Below, one piece after another: positions 23,223 to 32,912 of a DNA stretch of 64,000 nucleotides. Both the position numbers and the translations under genes were made by a program. Positions within the stretch are counted from its first letter, which is position 1, and each line of letters begins with the position of its first letter. Origin of the DNA: Rhizobium sp. L51/94 (GTDB taxonomy: Bacteria > Pseudomonadota > Alphaproteobacteria > Rhizobiales > Rhizobiaceae); NCBI RefSeq assembly GCF_019355555.1, contig NZ_CP072141.1, positions 3,652,001-3,716,000 on the forward strand, read 5' to 3'. The notes beneath the pieces were generated by a model. It made no database searches. It saw only the letters and a list, made by a program, of their open reading frames with translations, and was not told the origin of the DNA.

Positions 23223-24803
23223 ATGACCATACATAATGACGCCAAGGTCGGCGCGCAAATTCTCATCGTTGAGGATGATCCGGTCCAGCGCCGGCTTCTG
23301 AAGAATGCTGTCGAGCGGCATGGCTATGCCACGCTGCTGGCCGAGAACGGTCGGCTCGGGCTACAGGTCCTCAAAGAGAACAGTGGCCGCGTCAATGTCA
23401 TCGTGCTCGATCTGATGATGCCGGAGATGGGCGGGCTGGAATTTCTGGCAGCCCTTCACGAGATGGGCACCGACATACCGGTCATAGTCCAGACGGGCCA
23501 GGGCGGCATTGAAACCGTGGTGCAGGCGATGCGCGCCGGCGCTTTCGATTTCGTCGTCAAGCCGGTTTCGCCCGAACGCATCGCAAGCGCCATTCACGGC
23601 GCCCTGAAGCTCGACCAGCGCGAAGCCAAAGCGCGGGCCGGCCGCAAGACGCGCTCCGGCAGTATCAGCTTCGACGACATCATCTCCGCCAGTCCGGCGA
23701 TGATCCGCATCACCGACCTCGCCCAGCGGGCGGCGCTTTCGAACATCCCCGTGGTGCTCGAGGGCGAATCCGGCGTCGGCAAGGAATTGGTGGCACGCGC
23801 CATCCAGTCGGCCAGCGACCGCGCCAACAAGCCTTTCATCACCGTCAACTGTGGCGCCATACCCCACAACCTCGTCGAAAGCATCCTCTTCGGCCACGAA
23901 AAGGGTGCGTTCACCGGCGCCACAGAGCGCCATGTCGGCAAGTTCATGGAAGCCGATGGCGGCACGCTGTTCCTCGACGAAGTCGGCGACCTGCCGATCG
24001 AGGTGCAAGTGAAGCTGCTGCGCGCCGTACAGCAGGGCGAAATCGAAACGATCGGCGCCCGCACGACGCAAAAAGTCAATGTCAGGCTGATCTCCGCCAC
24101 CAACAAGGACCTTATCGAGGAAGTGAAGGCAGGGCGTTTCCGCGAGGATCTCTATTATCGCCTCAACGTCTTCCCGATCACAATGCCGGCGCTGCGCCGG
24201 CGCAAGGAAGATATCCCGCATCTGGTGCGCGTCTTCGTCGAGCGCTTTTCCGCCGAGCAGAAGATCGGTCACACGCTCGGTATCAGCGCCGGCGCCATGG
24301 CGCTGCTGACTGCCTACGACTGGCCCGGCAATATCCGCCAGCTCGAAAACGCCATCTTCCGCGCCGTCGTCCTGGCGCAGGGCTCCGATCTGGTCGAAGC
24401 GGATTTTCCGCAGATCGCCGCTCAACTGCCCGGCTACCTAACCTCGGAACAGATGGCTGCCGGCGGCATCTCCAGGCGTGCCATGGGCGAAGGCGGTCTT
24501 TCGCTCGTGGGCGGGCGCGAATCGGACCACGTCGAGAGCGTCACAAACGAATCACCGGCGCCCCAACCGGCTGAAACAGCCGACGTTTCAGTTCCCGACA
24601 ATCAGATCGCCAGCACCGGCCCGTCCGGCGAAGTGCGGAAACTGGCCGACGTAGAGGAGGAATTGATTCGTTTTGCACTGAAATTTTACCGCGGCCAGAT
24701 GAGCCAGGTAGCCCGAAAACTAGGCATTGGCCGCTCTACCCTCTACCGCAAATTGAAGGATTACGGTATAGATCCGGACGACCCGCAGAAAAACGCTGCC
24801 TGA
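23223..24803 (+). CDS. NtrC-family sigma-54-dependent response regulator
   Basis: A 526-residue regulator. The receiver domain (about 12-125) has VEDDPVQRR and phosphoacceptor Asp near 62 in VLDLMMPEMGG. The AAA+ domain (about 150-385) has the Walker A loop EGESGVGKELVARA near 181, the sigma-54 contact loop GAFTGA near 230, Walker B GGTLFLDEVGDL and the arginine-finger region FREDLYYRLNVFPI. A linker of about 90 residues precedes a Fis-type helix-turn-helix (VARKLGIGRSTLYRKLKDYG). No partner histidine kinase is adjacent, so its signal is unknown. The start is set by ORF length and receiver position. Confidence 0.93.
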   Translation: MTIHNDAKVGAQILIVEDDPVQRRLLKNAVERHGYATLLAENGRLGLQVLKENSGRVNVIVLDLMMPEMGGLEFLAALHEMGTDIPVIVQTGQGGIETVVQAMRAGAFDFVVKPVSPERIASAIHGALKLDQREAKARAGRKTRSGSISFDDIISASPAMIRITDLAQRAALSNIPVVLEGESGVGKELVARAIQSASDRANKPFITVNCGAIPHNLVESILFGHEKGAFTGATERHVGKFMEADGGTLFLDEVGDLPIEVQVKLLRAVQQGEIETIGARTTQKVNVRLISATNKDLIEEVKAGRFREDLYYRLNVFPITMPALRRRKEDIPHLVRVFVERFSAEQKIGHTLGISAGAMALLTAYDWPGNIRQLENAIFRAVVLAQGSDLVEADFPQIAAQLPGYLTSEQMAAGGISRRAMGEGGLSLVGGRESDHVESVTNESPAPQPAETADVSVPDNQIASTGPSGEVRKLADVEEELIRFALKFYRGQMSQVARKLGIGRSTLYRKLKDYGIDPDDPQKNAA

Positions 24804-24978
24804 TCGCTTTCTTAACGTTCGGGCAAGCATATTCCGTTACTGGTCGTAAAGCTCTTGTTAGTGGATCGTTCACTATGTAAGAAGTGGTTGAACATGTGTG
24901 GCATTTTTGCCATCGTGTGACCGCAATTGACAGACATTTGGAACGTTATGCGGCATTTGCTGTCGGACGGGGATCGAC

Positions 24979-26916
24979 TTGCAGAAACTGAATGGGAATT
25001 CCAAGCGTAATGGCTTGAACTGGCGCACCGTATGTTCGGATATTTGCGTGAAGACGGCCAAGGCGCTTGCCATTGGTGCGGTCGCCATCGCAGTTTCGAC
25101 GCCGGTCTTCGTGGGTTCACCTTCACAGGCGGAAGGCGAAACGCGCAGCCTTAAGATCTATTACGTCCATACGGGCGAAAAGGCAGTCATCACCTACAAG
25201 CGCAATGGCAAGTTTGACCCGCGTGGTCTTGAACAGCTCAACCGCATCCTGCGCGACTGGCGCAAGAACCAGCCGACAAAGATGAACCCCCGGCTTTTCG
25301 ACCTGATCTGGGAAGTTTATCGCGAGAGCGGTTCGCATGAATTCATCAACGTAGTCTGCGGCTTCCGCTCGCCCGATACAAACGAGATGCTGCGCACCCG
25401 CAATGCCCACACCGGCGTCGCGAAGAAGAGCCAGCACATGCTCGGCAACGCGATGGATTTCTACATTCCCGACGTTAAGCTCGCCAAGCTGCGCGAACTC
25501 GGCATGAAATTGCAGACCGGCGGCGTCGGCTACTATCCGACATCGGGCTCGCCTTTCGTTCACATGGACGTCGGCGGCGTTCGCGCCTGGCCGCGCATGG
25601 ACCGCCAGGACCTTGTCCGCCTGTTCCCGAACGGCAAGACGATGCACATCCCGGCCGACGGCAAGCCGCTTCCGGGCTACGACCAGGCAGTCGCCGACTA
25701 CAAGCGCCGCATGTCTTCAGACGATATCCAGGTTGCCAGCGTTTCGCCCACCAAGCATCGCGGCTTCTTCGCGACGCTGTTTGGCGGCGGCGGGGCTGAC
25801 GAGGCCGAAGACAATTCCGATGCCGAATCCACGCCGACCAAGGCAGTGGCGACGACAACGTCCACGCCGCGCCAGCAGGCACCGGCAGTCGTCCAGCCAA
25901 CGGATGACGAAGAAGCACCTCGGACCGCCGTGGCGAGCCTCAATGCGCCGATCCCGGCCGTCCGGCCTTCGTTCGGTAACCTGGCCGGTGGCAGCGATGT
26001 CGCTTCTGCGCTGGTCTCGCCAAACCATAGCGCCGCCCAGGATGCGCTCTCCGCAGCCCTGCCGGCAAACGGCTCCTCCTCCCTGCCGCAGTATACGGAC
26101 CTGAGTTCGTTCAGCGTGCCCGTGCCATCGCTGCTTGGCCAGAGACGCGCACCCGGCGATGCCGAAACGCAGACGGCGTCGGCCGATCCGCTTAATTCCG
26201 AGGCCGGTTCGCAACTGTCGTCCGTCCCGGTTCCGGTGGAGCGTCCTGCCGTGGCTGAAAACCTTCTGGCTTCGGCGCAATCGGATACCGATGCCGAGGA
26301 AGACAATGCGGATGAAAATGCGCTTTCGCCTTCGGTCGTTGCCGCGCTCGAGCAGCATCGCAAGGACGAGGAAGTGCTGAATGCGCTTGCCGCAACGCCG
26401 ATGCCGCCGGCAGCCCAGGCAATCGCCTCGGTGACACCGCAGGTGGTTCCGACACAGCGGCCGGCCCAGCAGCGCCCGACGACGTCGGTACCGATGCAGA
26501 TGGCGGCACTGGCTCCACAGATGAAGATCGCCCCGTCGGCCAATAATGTCCGCTTCTACGATGCCTTCGATGCGCCGACCGCCGATGACAGCAATATCGC
26601 CGCAGGTATCCCGACAAAAGGCGGACGCCCCAGCAAGAAGGACGCAGTTGTCGCAACAGCAGGCCGCGCCACCCTTCGCACTGAACCGAAGCTGACCGAG
26701 AAGATGGTCGAGCATTGGGCTCTCAGCAACGCCCGCCTCGAAACCGCGAGCCGCCCGGTAAAGGCTCCGCGTTTCGTCAGCCAGCAGCTGCGCGCCCAGC
26801 CAACCACCGTCTACACCGAAGGCTTCAAGCAGCAGACCGCCGCCATCGATCCTGAGCGCTTCAACGGCTCCGCCGTCAACTTCCTGCCGGTCAAGAAGTT
26901 CGATACGCTGCAGTAG
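24979..26916 (+). CDS. DUF882 (YcbK/M15-like) envelope protein with long disordered tail
   Basis: A 645-residue exported protein. After a signal or anchor segment (AKALAIGAVAIAVSTPVFVG) comes a DUF882 peptidase-like domain at about residues 55-235: KIYYVHTGEKAVITYKRNG, DLIWEVYRESG, INVVCGFRSPDTNEMLR, KSQHMLGNAMDFYIPDV, and GGVGYYPTSGSPFVHMDVGG. The S-x-H...D and H-x-D zinc-type ligands are typical of D-Ala-D-Ala metallopeptidase folds, so it may act on peptidoglycan. Residues about 240-600 are Ala/Pro/Thr-rich and low complexity. No ATG fits; the TTG at 24979 has GGGGA upstream, and a GTG at 25048 is an alternative. Confidence 0.85.
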   Translation: MQKLNGNSKRNGLNWRTVCSDICVKTAKALAIGAVAIAVSTPVFVGSPSQAEGETRSLKIYYVHTGEKAVITYKRNGKFDPRGLEQLNRILRDWRKNQPTKMNPRLFDLIWEVYRESGSHEFINVVCGFRSPDTNEMLRTRNAHTGVAKKSQHMLGNAMDFYIPDVKLAKLRELGMKLQTGGVGYYPTSGSPFVHMDVGGVRAWPRMDRQDLVRLFPNGKTMHIPADGKPLPGYDQAVADYKRRMSSDDIQVASVSPTKHRGFFATLFGGGGADEAEDNSDAESTPTKAVATTTSTPRQQAPAVVQPTDDEEAPRTAVASLNAPIPAVRPSFGNLAGGSDVASALVSPNHSAAQDALSAALPANGSSSLPQYTDLSSFSVPVPSLLGQRRAPGDAETQTASADPLNSEAGSQLSSVPVPVERPAVAENLLASAQSDTDAEEDNADENALSPSVVAALEQHRKDEEVLNALAATPMPPAAQAIASVTPQVVPTQRPAQQRPTTSVPMQMAALAPQMKIAPSANNVRFYDAFDAPTADDSNIAAGIPTKGGRPSKKDAVVATAGRATLRTEPKLTEKMVEHWALSNARLETASRPVKAPRFVSQQLRAQPTTVYTEGFKQQTAAIDPERFNGSAVNFLPVKKFDTLQ

Positions 26917-26940
26917 AGACCATCAAAAAATCCCATAAAG

Positions 26941-26977
26941 AAAACCCGCCGGATCGCTCCGGCGGGTTTTCTGTTTG
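26941..26977. terminator. Bidirectional intrinsic terminator
   Basis: A 13-bp stem (AAAACCCGCCGGA / TCCGGCGGGTTTT) around TCGC, with T-rich runs on both strands. It separates the DUF882 gene from the convergent gapR gene. Confidence 0.9.
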
Positions 26978-27014
26978 AACGCTAAAGTGCTTTCTGGAGA
27001 AAGCCCCGACCGGG

Positions 27015-27269
27015 CTATTCCATGCCCAGTGCGGCCATGTAGGTCTGCAGGATGGTTTCTTCTTCCATGCGCTCGTTGGCGTCTTTCTTGCGCAGACGAA
27101 TGATGGTGCGGATGGCCTTGGTGTCGTAACCGCGGCCCTTGGCTTCGCCCATGACATCCTTGATATCGCCGCTGATCGCTGCTTTTTCTTCTTCCAGACG
27201 CTCGATGCGTTCGATGAACTGCTTCAGTTCGGCGGCCGCGACCGGCTCTGCGCCCATTACTTCACTCAT
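27015..27269 (-). CDS. gapR: GapR-family nucleoid-associated protein (DUF2312)
   Basis: An 84-residue coiled-coil protein: AAAELKQFIERIERLEEEKA, AISGDIKDVMGEAKGRGYDT, KAIRTIIRLRKKDANERMEE and ETILQTYMAALGME. This is the DUF2312 signature, the family of Caulobacter GapR, which forms a clamp around overtwisted AT-rich DNA ahead of forks and transcription units. The gene is monocistronic; it ends at a shared terminator. The ATG at 27269 gives the expected length. Confidence 0.93.
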   Translation of the reverse strand: MSEVMGAEPVAAAELKQFIERIERLEEEKAAISGDIKDVMGEAKGRGYDTKAIRTIIRLRKKDANERMEEETILQTYMAALGME

Positions 27270-27435
27270 GGATTTCTTTCCTCGCTAGACAGATGATGCG
27301 GGCCGTTAAACGCAAGCAGCTGGCTGACAGCCGTGTCGACGGCAGGCGCCGCTTGTGGGACGGACGGGTGGTTTGATCGCGGGATGACGTGCCGCGAACG
27401 GCGCTGGAGGTCAAGCCGATTTGCTAAAGGTTGAC

Positions 27436-27741
27436 CTATTCTTTTGGCTTGCTGGTTTCAAACGCAGCCTTTTGCACAGGCGTCGCCTCGATTTGGTGGA
27501 GGCTCTGCCACTCTTCGTAGGGCATGCCGTAGATGATCTCGCGCGACTGCTCCTTGCTGAGCGGCACGCCGTGCTCATTGGCCGCCTCGCCATACCAGCG
27601 CGACAGACAGTTGCGGCAGAAACCGGCAAGGTTCATCAGGTCGATGTTCTGCACGTCGCTGCGCTCGGCGAGATGAGCGACCAGCCTTCGAAAGGCGGCA
27701 GCTTCGAACTCGGTCTGCTGTTCCTTGCTGAGTTCGGTCAT
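27436..27741 (-). CDS. DUF1244 family protein
   Basis: A 101-residue protein: EAAAFRRLVAHLAERSDVQN, IDLMNLAGFCRNCLSRWYGE, AANEHGVPLSKEQSREIIYG and MPYEEWQSLHQ. The FCRNCLSRWY core and the DUF1244 pattern are conserved in alpha- and gammaproteobacteria (SMc04008-like); function unknown, the C-x-x-C could bind metal. An AAGGAG site fixes the start at 27741. It lies 10 bp downstream of the N-formylglutamate amidohydrolase gene, so the two are co-transcribed. Confidence 0.88.
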   Translation of the reverse strand: MTELSKEQQTEFEAAAFRRLVAHLAERSDVQNIDLMNLAGFCRNCLSRWYGEAANEHGVPLSKEQSREIIYGMPYEEWQSLHQIEATPVQKAAFETSKPKE

Positions 27742-27751
27742 TGTTGTCTCC

Positions 27752-28546
27752 TTAAGCCGTTGGATAGGGGCCGGTGCGTGACGGAAACACCTTGTACTCG
27801 TGCAACGCAGGATCGGCATTCATGGCCGCGAAGATCGGTGCCAGCCGGTCGGCCCAGGCCGCAATGCCTTCGGCATCGCCAATCAGGTCCTGGCGCACTT
27901 CCAGAAGCGTGTGCGGAATGCCGGTCACCATGCAATGCCGATAGAGCGTATCGCCGCGCAGCGCACCGTCATAGGGTTCGTTGTCGCCGACAACCAGGCC
28001 TTCGGCCCGCAGCATGGAGAGCAGCGGCAGGACGGCGCGATCGTCGGTGTCCCAGAGGACCGCCGCATGCCAAGGCCGCGGCACACCCTTCCAGGCGGGC
28101 GTATAGGAATGCAGCGACAACACCAGCGGCGCCTTCCCGCTTTCAGCCGCTACACTGGCGATCACCTCCGCCACGGCATCGTGATAGGGACGGTGATAGG
28201 TGGCAATGCGGTTCATCCATTCGGCGTCCGAAATCGGGTGATTGCCGGGAATGATCGCGCCATCGGAGATTTTCATGATCAGCGTCGGATCGTCTTCACC
28301 GCGATTGGGATCGATCAGCAGGCGCGAAAAACCACTGAGCACGGCGGGCACGCCCAGCATGTGCGACAGCCTCCGGCACAGATCCTCGACGCCTATGTCA
28401 TAGGCGATATGCCGCTCGAAAGCAGCGGCTGGCAAACCGAGCTGATTGTAATGTGGCGGCAGCCGGTTCATGGCGTGATCGCCGAGGATCACCATGCCCC
28501 TGTCACGATTGCCGTCTAGGATTTCGAAAGCGTCGAAGTCATGCAT
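27752..28546 (-). CDS. N-formylglutamate amidohydrolase family protein (first copy)
   Basis: A 264-residue member of the FGase family. Key stretches are GDHAMNRLPP near residue 22, ERHIAYDIGVEDLCRRLS, VLSGFSRLLIDPNRGEDDPT, YHRPYHDAVAEVI, VLSLHSYTPAW near 145 and HTLLEVRQDLI near 215. These carry the His, Asp and Glu residues expected for zinc binding. Canonical members hydrolyse N-formyl-glutamate in histidine degradation; without hut genes nearby the true substrate is uncertain. A second, distinct copy lies at 59674-60573. Confidence 0.88.
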   Translation of the reverse strand: MHDFDAFEILDGNRDRGMVILGDHAMNRLPPHYNQLGLPAAAFERHIAYDIGVEDLCRRLSHMLGVPAVLSGFSRLLIDPNRGEDDPTLIMKISDGAIIPGNHPISDAEWMNRIATYHRPYHDAVAEVIASVAAESGKAPLVLSLHSYTPAWKGVPRPWHAAVLWDTDDRAVLPLLSMLRAEGLVVGDNEPYDGALRGDTLYRHCMVTGIPHTLLEVRQDLIGDAEGIAAWADRLAPIFAAMNADPALHEYKVFPSRTGPYPTA

Positions 28547-28744
28547 GCGCGGGTGCTGCCAGCCTCATTTCGGTCCGCTGCTTGATCGCATGCAGGACGT
28601 CGAGGTGCAAGGTTTGCATGATATCGTGGCGGGTTTGGGGTTGCCGATGACAATGGCGTGAACGAATATAATCGATTAGCATTGCGTTGACATTCCGGGG
28701 ATGGCAGCGCAAGAAGACGGGAGAACGAATAATCATGGAGCCCA

Positions 28745-29230
28745 TTGGAAGCAGTGTCCAGCCAAGTCGCGCCCAGTTTCGTTAAGCGGTCAAATCCGCT
28801 CGTCAAGCTCGCCCTTTTTGCCCTGGCCGCAGCCTCGCCGTTTATCCTGCCGAATGTTGCCCTTGCGGATTTCCGCGTGTGCAACGGCACGCAAAACCTG
28901 GTCGGCGTAGCCATCGGCTACCGTGCAAAGCAGGGTTGGGTGACGGAAGGATGGTGGCAGGTCCCAGCCACCACATGTGCCACTCTGATCGAAGGTCCGT
29001 TGCAGTCACGTTATTATTATCTCTACGCTGAGGACGCTGCCCGTGGTGGCCGCTGGACTGGCGACGTGGAAATGTGCGTGGCTGAAAACGAGTTCAAGAT
29101 CGAGGGCGTCAAGGACTGCTACGCACGCGGTCACCAGAAAATGGGATTCAAGGAATACGACACGGGGAGGCAGGCGAGCTGGATGGTTCAGTTGTCCGAC
29201 ACCCCGGGAAGCCAAGAAAGCCAGAATTGA
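28745..29230 (+). CDS. Exported DUF1036 protein
   Basis: A 161-residue protein. An N-terminal signal peptide (LVKLALFALAAASPFILPNV, cleavage after ALA) leads to a DUF1036 domain: DFRVCNGTQNLVGVAIGYRA, GWVTEGWWQVPATTCATLIE, YYYLYAEDAARGGRWTGDVE, MCVAENEFKIEGVKDCYARG. Cysteines suggest disulfides in the periplasm. Function unknown. Its start is a TTG at 28745 or a GTG at 28754. It runs straight into pyk: the stop TGA and the pyk ATG share one base (TGATG), so translation is coupled, a pairing seen in other rhizobia. Confidence 0.85.
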   Translation: MEAVSSQVAPSFVKRSNPLVKLALFALAAASPFILPNVALADFRVCNGTQNLVGVAIGYRAKQGWVTEGWWQVPATTCATLIEGPLQSRYYYLYAEDAARGGRWTGDVEMCVAENEFKIEGVKDCYARGHQKMGFKEYDTGRQASWMVQLSDTPGSQESQN

Positions 29231-30669
29231 TGAAACGCAATAGAAACGTCAAAATCCTCGCCACACTCGGTCCCGCTTCTTCTGACGAAGCGATGATCCA
29301 GAAGCTTCATGAAGCAGGCGCCGATCTGTTCCGCATCAACATGAGCCATTCCAGCCATGAGATGATGCGCACGCTGGTGTCTCGAATCCGCGCTGTCGAA
29401 GCCCGCTGCGGCCGGCCGATCGGCATTCTCGCCGACTTGCAGGGACCAAAGCTGCGCGTCGGCAAGTTCGCCGACACCAAGGTCACGCTCGTCCCCGGCC
29501 AGACCTTCACGCTCGACGGCAACGATACGCCCGGCGACAACAAGCGCGTCTTCCTGCCGCATCCGGAAATTCTGGAATCGGTGAAGGCCGGCGACCGCCT
29601 GCTGATCGACGATGGCAAGTTGCACCTGCGCGCGGAAACATGCGACGGCAAGACGATTGTCACCAAGGTCATTTCCGGAACCACGATTTCCGACCGCAAG
29701 GGCGTCAGCCTTCCCGACACCCTGCTGACCGCAGGCGTGCTCACCGACAAGGACCGCGCCGACCTCGACGCCGTTCTCGCAGTCAACGATGTCGACTGGG
29801 TTGCCCTGTCGTTCATCCAGCGCCCGGAAGACCTCACGGAAGTCCGCGAGATCGCCCAGGGCCGCGTTGGCCTGATGTCGAAGATCGAAAAGCCGCAGGC
29901 CATGGAGCGGATCGACGAGATCATCGAACTCTCCGACGCCCTGATGGTTGCCCGTGGCGACCTTGGCGTTGAAATGCCGCTCGAAGCCGTTCCCGGCATC
30001 CAGAAGCAGCTCATCCGCGCCTGCCGCAAGGCCGGCAAGCCGGTCGTCGTCGCCACGCAGATGCTGGAATCGATGATTTCGGCTCCGGTACCGACCCGCG
30101 CCGAAGTCTCGGACGTTGCTACCGCCGTCTTCGAAGGCGCCGATGCTGTCATGCTGTCGGCAGAATCTGCCTCCGGCGATTATCCGATCGAAGCCGTCGC
30201 CACCATGGCGTCGATTGCCCGCACCATCGAGCGCGAGCCGCATTATCCGGGCATCATCTACGCCCAGCGCCCGCAGCCTGAAGCAACCGGCGCCGACGCT
30301 ATTTCGCTGGCCGCCCGCCAGATTGCCGAAACGCTGAAGCTGACAGCTATCGTCTGCTACACATCGTCCGGCGGCACCGGCCTGCGTACCTCGCGCGAGC
30401 GTCCGAACGTGCCGATCCTGGCGCTTTCGCCGAGCGTACAGACAGCCCGCCGCCTCTCCGTCGTCTGGGGCCTGCACTGCGTCGTCACCCACGATGCGAC
30501 CGACCTCGACGACATGGTCAACCGCGCCTGCCGCATCGTCGTTGCGGAAGATTTCGGCAAGCCCGGCGACCGCGTGATCATCTCGGCCGGCGTTCCGCTC
30601 GGAACACCGGGCGCCACCAACATGCTGCGTCTGGCCTACATCGGCTCGGACGGACAGGGCGGCATCTGA
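29230..30669 (+). CDS. pyk: Pyruvate kinase
   Basis: A 479-residue glycolytic enzyme converting phosphoenolpyruvate and ADP to pyruvate and ATP. The N-terminus VKILATLGPASSD and RINMSHSSHEMM are diagnostic. The barrel also shows LADLQGPKLRVGKF, the active-site KIEKPQAMERIDEII near residue 220, VARGDLGVEMP, KPVVVATQMLESMI and ADAVMLSAESASGDYP. The C-terminal domain follows from about residue 345. Its ATG overlaps the DUF1036 stop by one base. A strong intrinsic terminator follows. Confidence 0.97.
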   Translation: MKRNRNVKILATLGPASSDEAMIQKLHEAGADLFRINMSHSSHEMMRTLVSRIRAVEARCGRPIGILADLQGPKLRVGKFADTKVTLVPGQTFTLDGNDTPGDNKRVFLPHPEILESVKAGDRLLIDDGKLHLRAETCDGKTIVTKVISGTTISDRKGVSLPDTLLTAGVLTDKDRADLDAVLAVNDVDWVALSFIQRPEDLTEVREIAQGRVGLMSKIEKPQAMERIDEIIELSDALMVARGDLGVEMPLEAVPGIQKQLIRACRKAGKPVVVATQMLESMISAPVPTRAEVSDVATAVFEGADAVMLSAESASGDYPIEAVATMASIARTIEREPHYPGIIYAQRPQPEATGADAISLAARQIAETLKLTAIVCYTSSGGTGLRTSRERPNVPILALSPSVQTARRLSVVWGLHCVVTHDATDLDDMVNRACRIVVAEDFGKPGDRVIISAGVPLGTPGATNMLRLAYIGSDGQGGI

Positions 30670-30686
30670 TCGATAGCCTCCGATAA

Positions 30687-30730
30687 AAACGAGCCCGCTG
30701 CCTTGAAAAAAAGGCGGCGGGCTTTTTTCA
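30687..30730 (+). terminator. Intrinsic terminator of pyk
   Basis: GCCCGCTGCCTT pairs with AAGGCGGCGGGC (one T-G pair) around GAAAAA, followed by TTTTTT. It lies about 25 bp past the pyk stop. Confidence 0.92.
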
Positions 30731-30884
30731 TGCCTGCGACCCGCCGACTTTCGAGGCGGCAGTGTCGCCTTCACGGGTTGCACCGGAGCCAGAACATCAT
30801 CATTGTACGGCTGCCATAAAGAGGCTCTAGGAGAGACGGCGGGGGGCTGCGCCGCAGCGCGACTTTGCCAAACAGGAGAGAGAG

Positions 30885-32891
30885 ATGAGGAAAACCGCCA
30901 GGTTCGGTCTTTTGACCATTGCGGTGGTGGCGCTCAGCGCCGGCACGGCCTTTGCCGACTATCAGCTCAATATTCTGCACATCAACGACTTCCACTCCCG
31001 CGACGAGTCGATCAACAAATTCGACGCCACCTGCTCGGCAGACGAAGAGAGCAAGAACGAATGCTTCGGCGGCGCAGCCCGGCTGAAGACGGAAATCGAC
31101 CTGCGCCGCAAGGCGCTCGAAGGCCAGAACGTCATCCTTCTCGACGCCGGCGACAATTTCCAGGGCTCGCTTTTTTACACGACCTACAAGGGCCAGGCAG
31201 AGGTGGAACTGCTGAATGCCATGAAGTTCGACGCGATGACCGTCGGCAACCATGAATTCGACGATGGCGAAAGCGCACTGGCGCCGTTCCTCGACAAGGT
31301 CCAGTTCCCGGTACTCGGCGCCAACGTGCTGACCGATTCGGAATCGAAACTCGGCGAGCGCATCAAGAAATCAATCGTGCTGGATGTCGGCGGACAAAAG
31401 ATCGGCATCGTCGGCGTCGTCACCACGGATACGCCTGCCCTTGCCTCGCCCGGGCCGCACGTCAAGATCACCGATGACGCCCAGGCGATCAACGCCGAAG
31501 TCGACCTGCTGAAGTCGCAGGGCGTCAACAAGATCGTCGCGCTCACCCATGTCGGCTACCACAGGGACCTGGACGCGATTGCCAAGATCCCCGGCGTCGA
31601 CGTCGTCGTCGGTGGCCATTCGCACACGCTGCTGTCGAACACCGACCCGAAGGCGGAAGGCCCCTACCCGACCATGGTCGACAATCCCGGCGGCTACAAG
31701 GTCCCGGTCGTCACAGCCGCATCATACAGCCGATATCTCGGCGACATCGTCATCACCTTCGACGACAACGGCGTCGTCAAGGAAGCCAAGGGCGACCCCA
31801 TCCTGCTCGATTCCTCGGTGACCCCTGATCCGGCCATGCTTGCCCGGGTCCAGGAGTTGGCAAAGCCGATTGCCGAGGTGCGCAAGAAGGTCATTGGCAA
31901 GTCCGAAGGCCCGATCGAGGGCGCTCGCGAAGTCTGCCGGGCGCAGGAATGCTCGATGGGCAATCTCGTCGCCGATGCGATGCTCGACCGCACCAAGGCG
32001 CAAGGAATCAGCATCGCCATCCAGAACGCCGGTGGCCTGCGGGCCTCCATGCCTTCGGGCAATCTGACCATGGGCGATGTCCTCACCGTGCTGCCCTTCC
32101 AGAACACTGTCGCCACATTCCAGCTGACAGGCGCCGACGTGGTCGCAGCACTGGAAAACGGCCTTAGCCAGATCGCCGACGGGGCCGGCCGCTTTCCGCA
32201 GGTGTCGGGCATCAAATACACCTTCGACAAGACCAAGCCCGCCGGCAGCCGCGTCGTTTCGGTCGAAGTCATGGAGGGCGACCGCTACGTGCTGCTAGAT
32301 CCGAAGAAGACCTACGGCGTCGTTTCCAACAACTACATGCGCTCCGGCGGAGACGGCTATACGGTGTTCTCGACCAAGGGCCAGAATGCCTACGACTTCG
32401 GTCCCGATCTCGAGCAGGTCGTTGCCGACTACCTGGCTGCCCACAATCCGTACAAGCCCTACCTCGACGGCCGCGTGACGCAGGTGGCCGCCGCCTCGCC
32501 CAGCGCCCAGCCGGACGTGGTCAAGCCGACAGACACTCAGATCGCTCCCTCTGGCGAGAAGCCGGCTGAAAAGCCGACGGTAGCAACCACGCCGACACCC
32601 GCGCCGATCACTCCGCCGCCTGCAGCGTCGACCACCACAGCGGCTTCACCGACACCGCCAGCTCCGGCACCGGCACCGCCGCCCGCCGCGAACCCGCCGG
32701 TTGCTGCAGAGCCAAGCGCCAAACCGAAGCTTCCGACGACCCACGTGATTGCCGCCGGCGATACGCTCTGGGATCTGGCCCAGACGTTTTACGGCGATGG
32801 CGCCGACTGGAAAAAGCTCGCCGCCGCAAACCGCCATGCGAGCCCGCGTCGCCTCTTGGTCGGCCGCGAACTGCAGGTTCCGGCCAAATAA
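30885..32891 (+). CDS. Periplasmic 5'-nucleotidase with C-terminal LysM domain
   Basis: A 668-residue exported enzyme. The signal peptide (FGLLTIAVVALSAGTAFA) is cut near residue 24. A metallophosphoesterase domain follows with ILHINDFHSR, LLDAGDNFQGS, the NHEFDDGE site near 121, and VVVGGHSHTLL. Then comes the 5'-nucleotidase C-terminal domain (about 320-520: NLVADAMLD, AIQNAGGLRASMPSGNLTMG, LPFQNTVATFQLTG). A Pro/Ala/Thr-rich linker (about 535-615) leads to a LysM domain, HVIAAGDTLWDLAQTFYGDG. It probably dephosphorylates nucleotides in the periplasm while held on peptidoglycan; the LysM fusion is unusual for the family. Confidence 0.93.
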   Translation: MRKTARFGLLTIAVVALSAGTAFADYQLNILHINDFHSRDESINKFDATCSADEESKNECFGGAARLKTEIDLRRKALEGQNVILLDAGDNFQGSLFYTTYKGQAEVELLNAMKFDAMTVGNHEFDDGESALAPFLDKVQFPVLGANVLTDSESKLGERIKKSIVLDVGGQKIGIVGVVTTDTPALASPGPHVKITDDAQAINAEVDLLKSQGVNKIVALTHVGYHRDLDAIAKIPGVDVVVGGHSHTLLSNTDPKAEGPYPTMVDNPGGYKVPVVTAASYSRYLGDIVITFDDNGVVKEAKGDPILLDSSVTPDPAMLARVQELAKPIAEVRKKVIGKSEGPIEGAREVCRAQECSMGNLVADAMLDRTKAQGISIAIQNAGGLRASMPSGNLTMGDVLTVLPFQNTVATFQLTGADVVAALENGLSQIADGAGRFPQVSGIKYTFDKTKPAGSRVVSVEVMEGDRYVLLDPKKTYGVVSNNYMRSGGDGYTVFSTKGQNAYDFGPDLEQVVADYLAAHNPYKPYLDGRVTQVAAASPSAQPDVVKPTDTQIAPSGEKPAEKPTVATTPTPAPITPPPAASTTTAASPTPPAPAPAPPPAANPPVAAEPSAKPKLPTTHVIAAGDTLWDLAQTFYGDGADWKKLAAANRHASPRRLLVGRELQVPAK

Positions 32892-32912
32892 CGCATCAGG
32901 CCATCGCCAACT

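Noticed and set aside
29188..30783. 531-codon leftward frame opposite pyk
   Set aside because: Pyruvate kinase motifs on the other strand are unmistakable; the frame is a GC-rich shadow.
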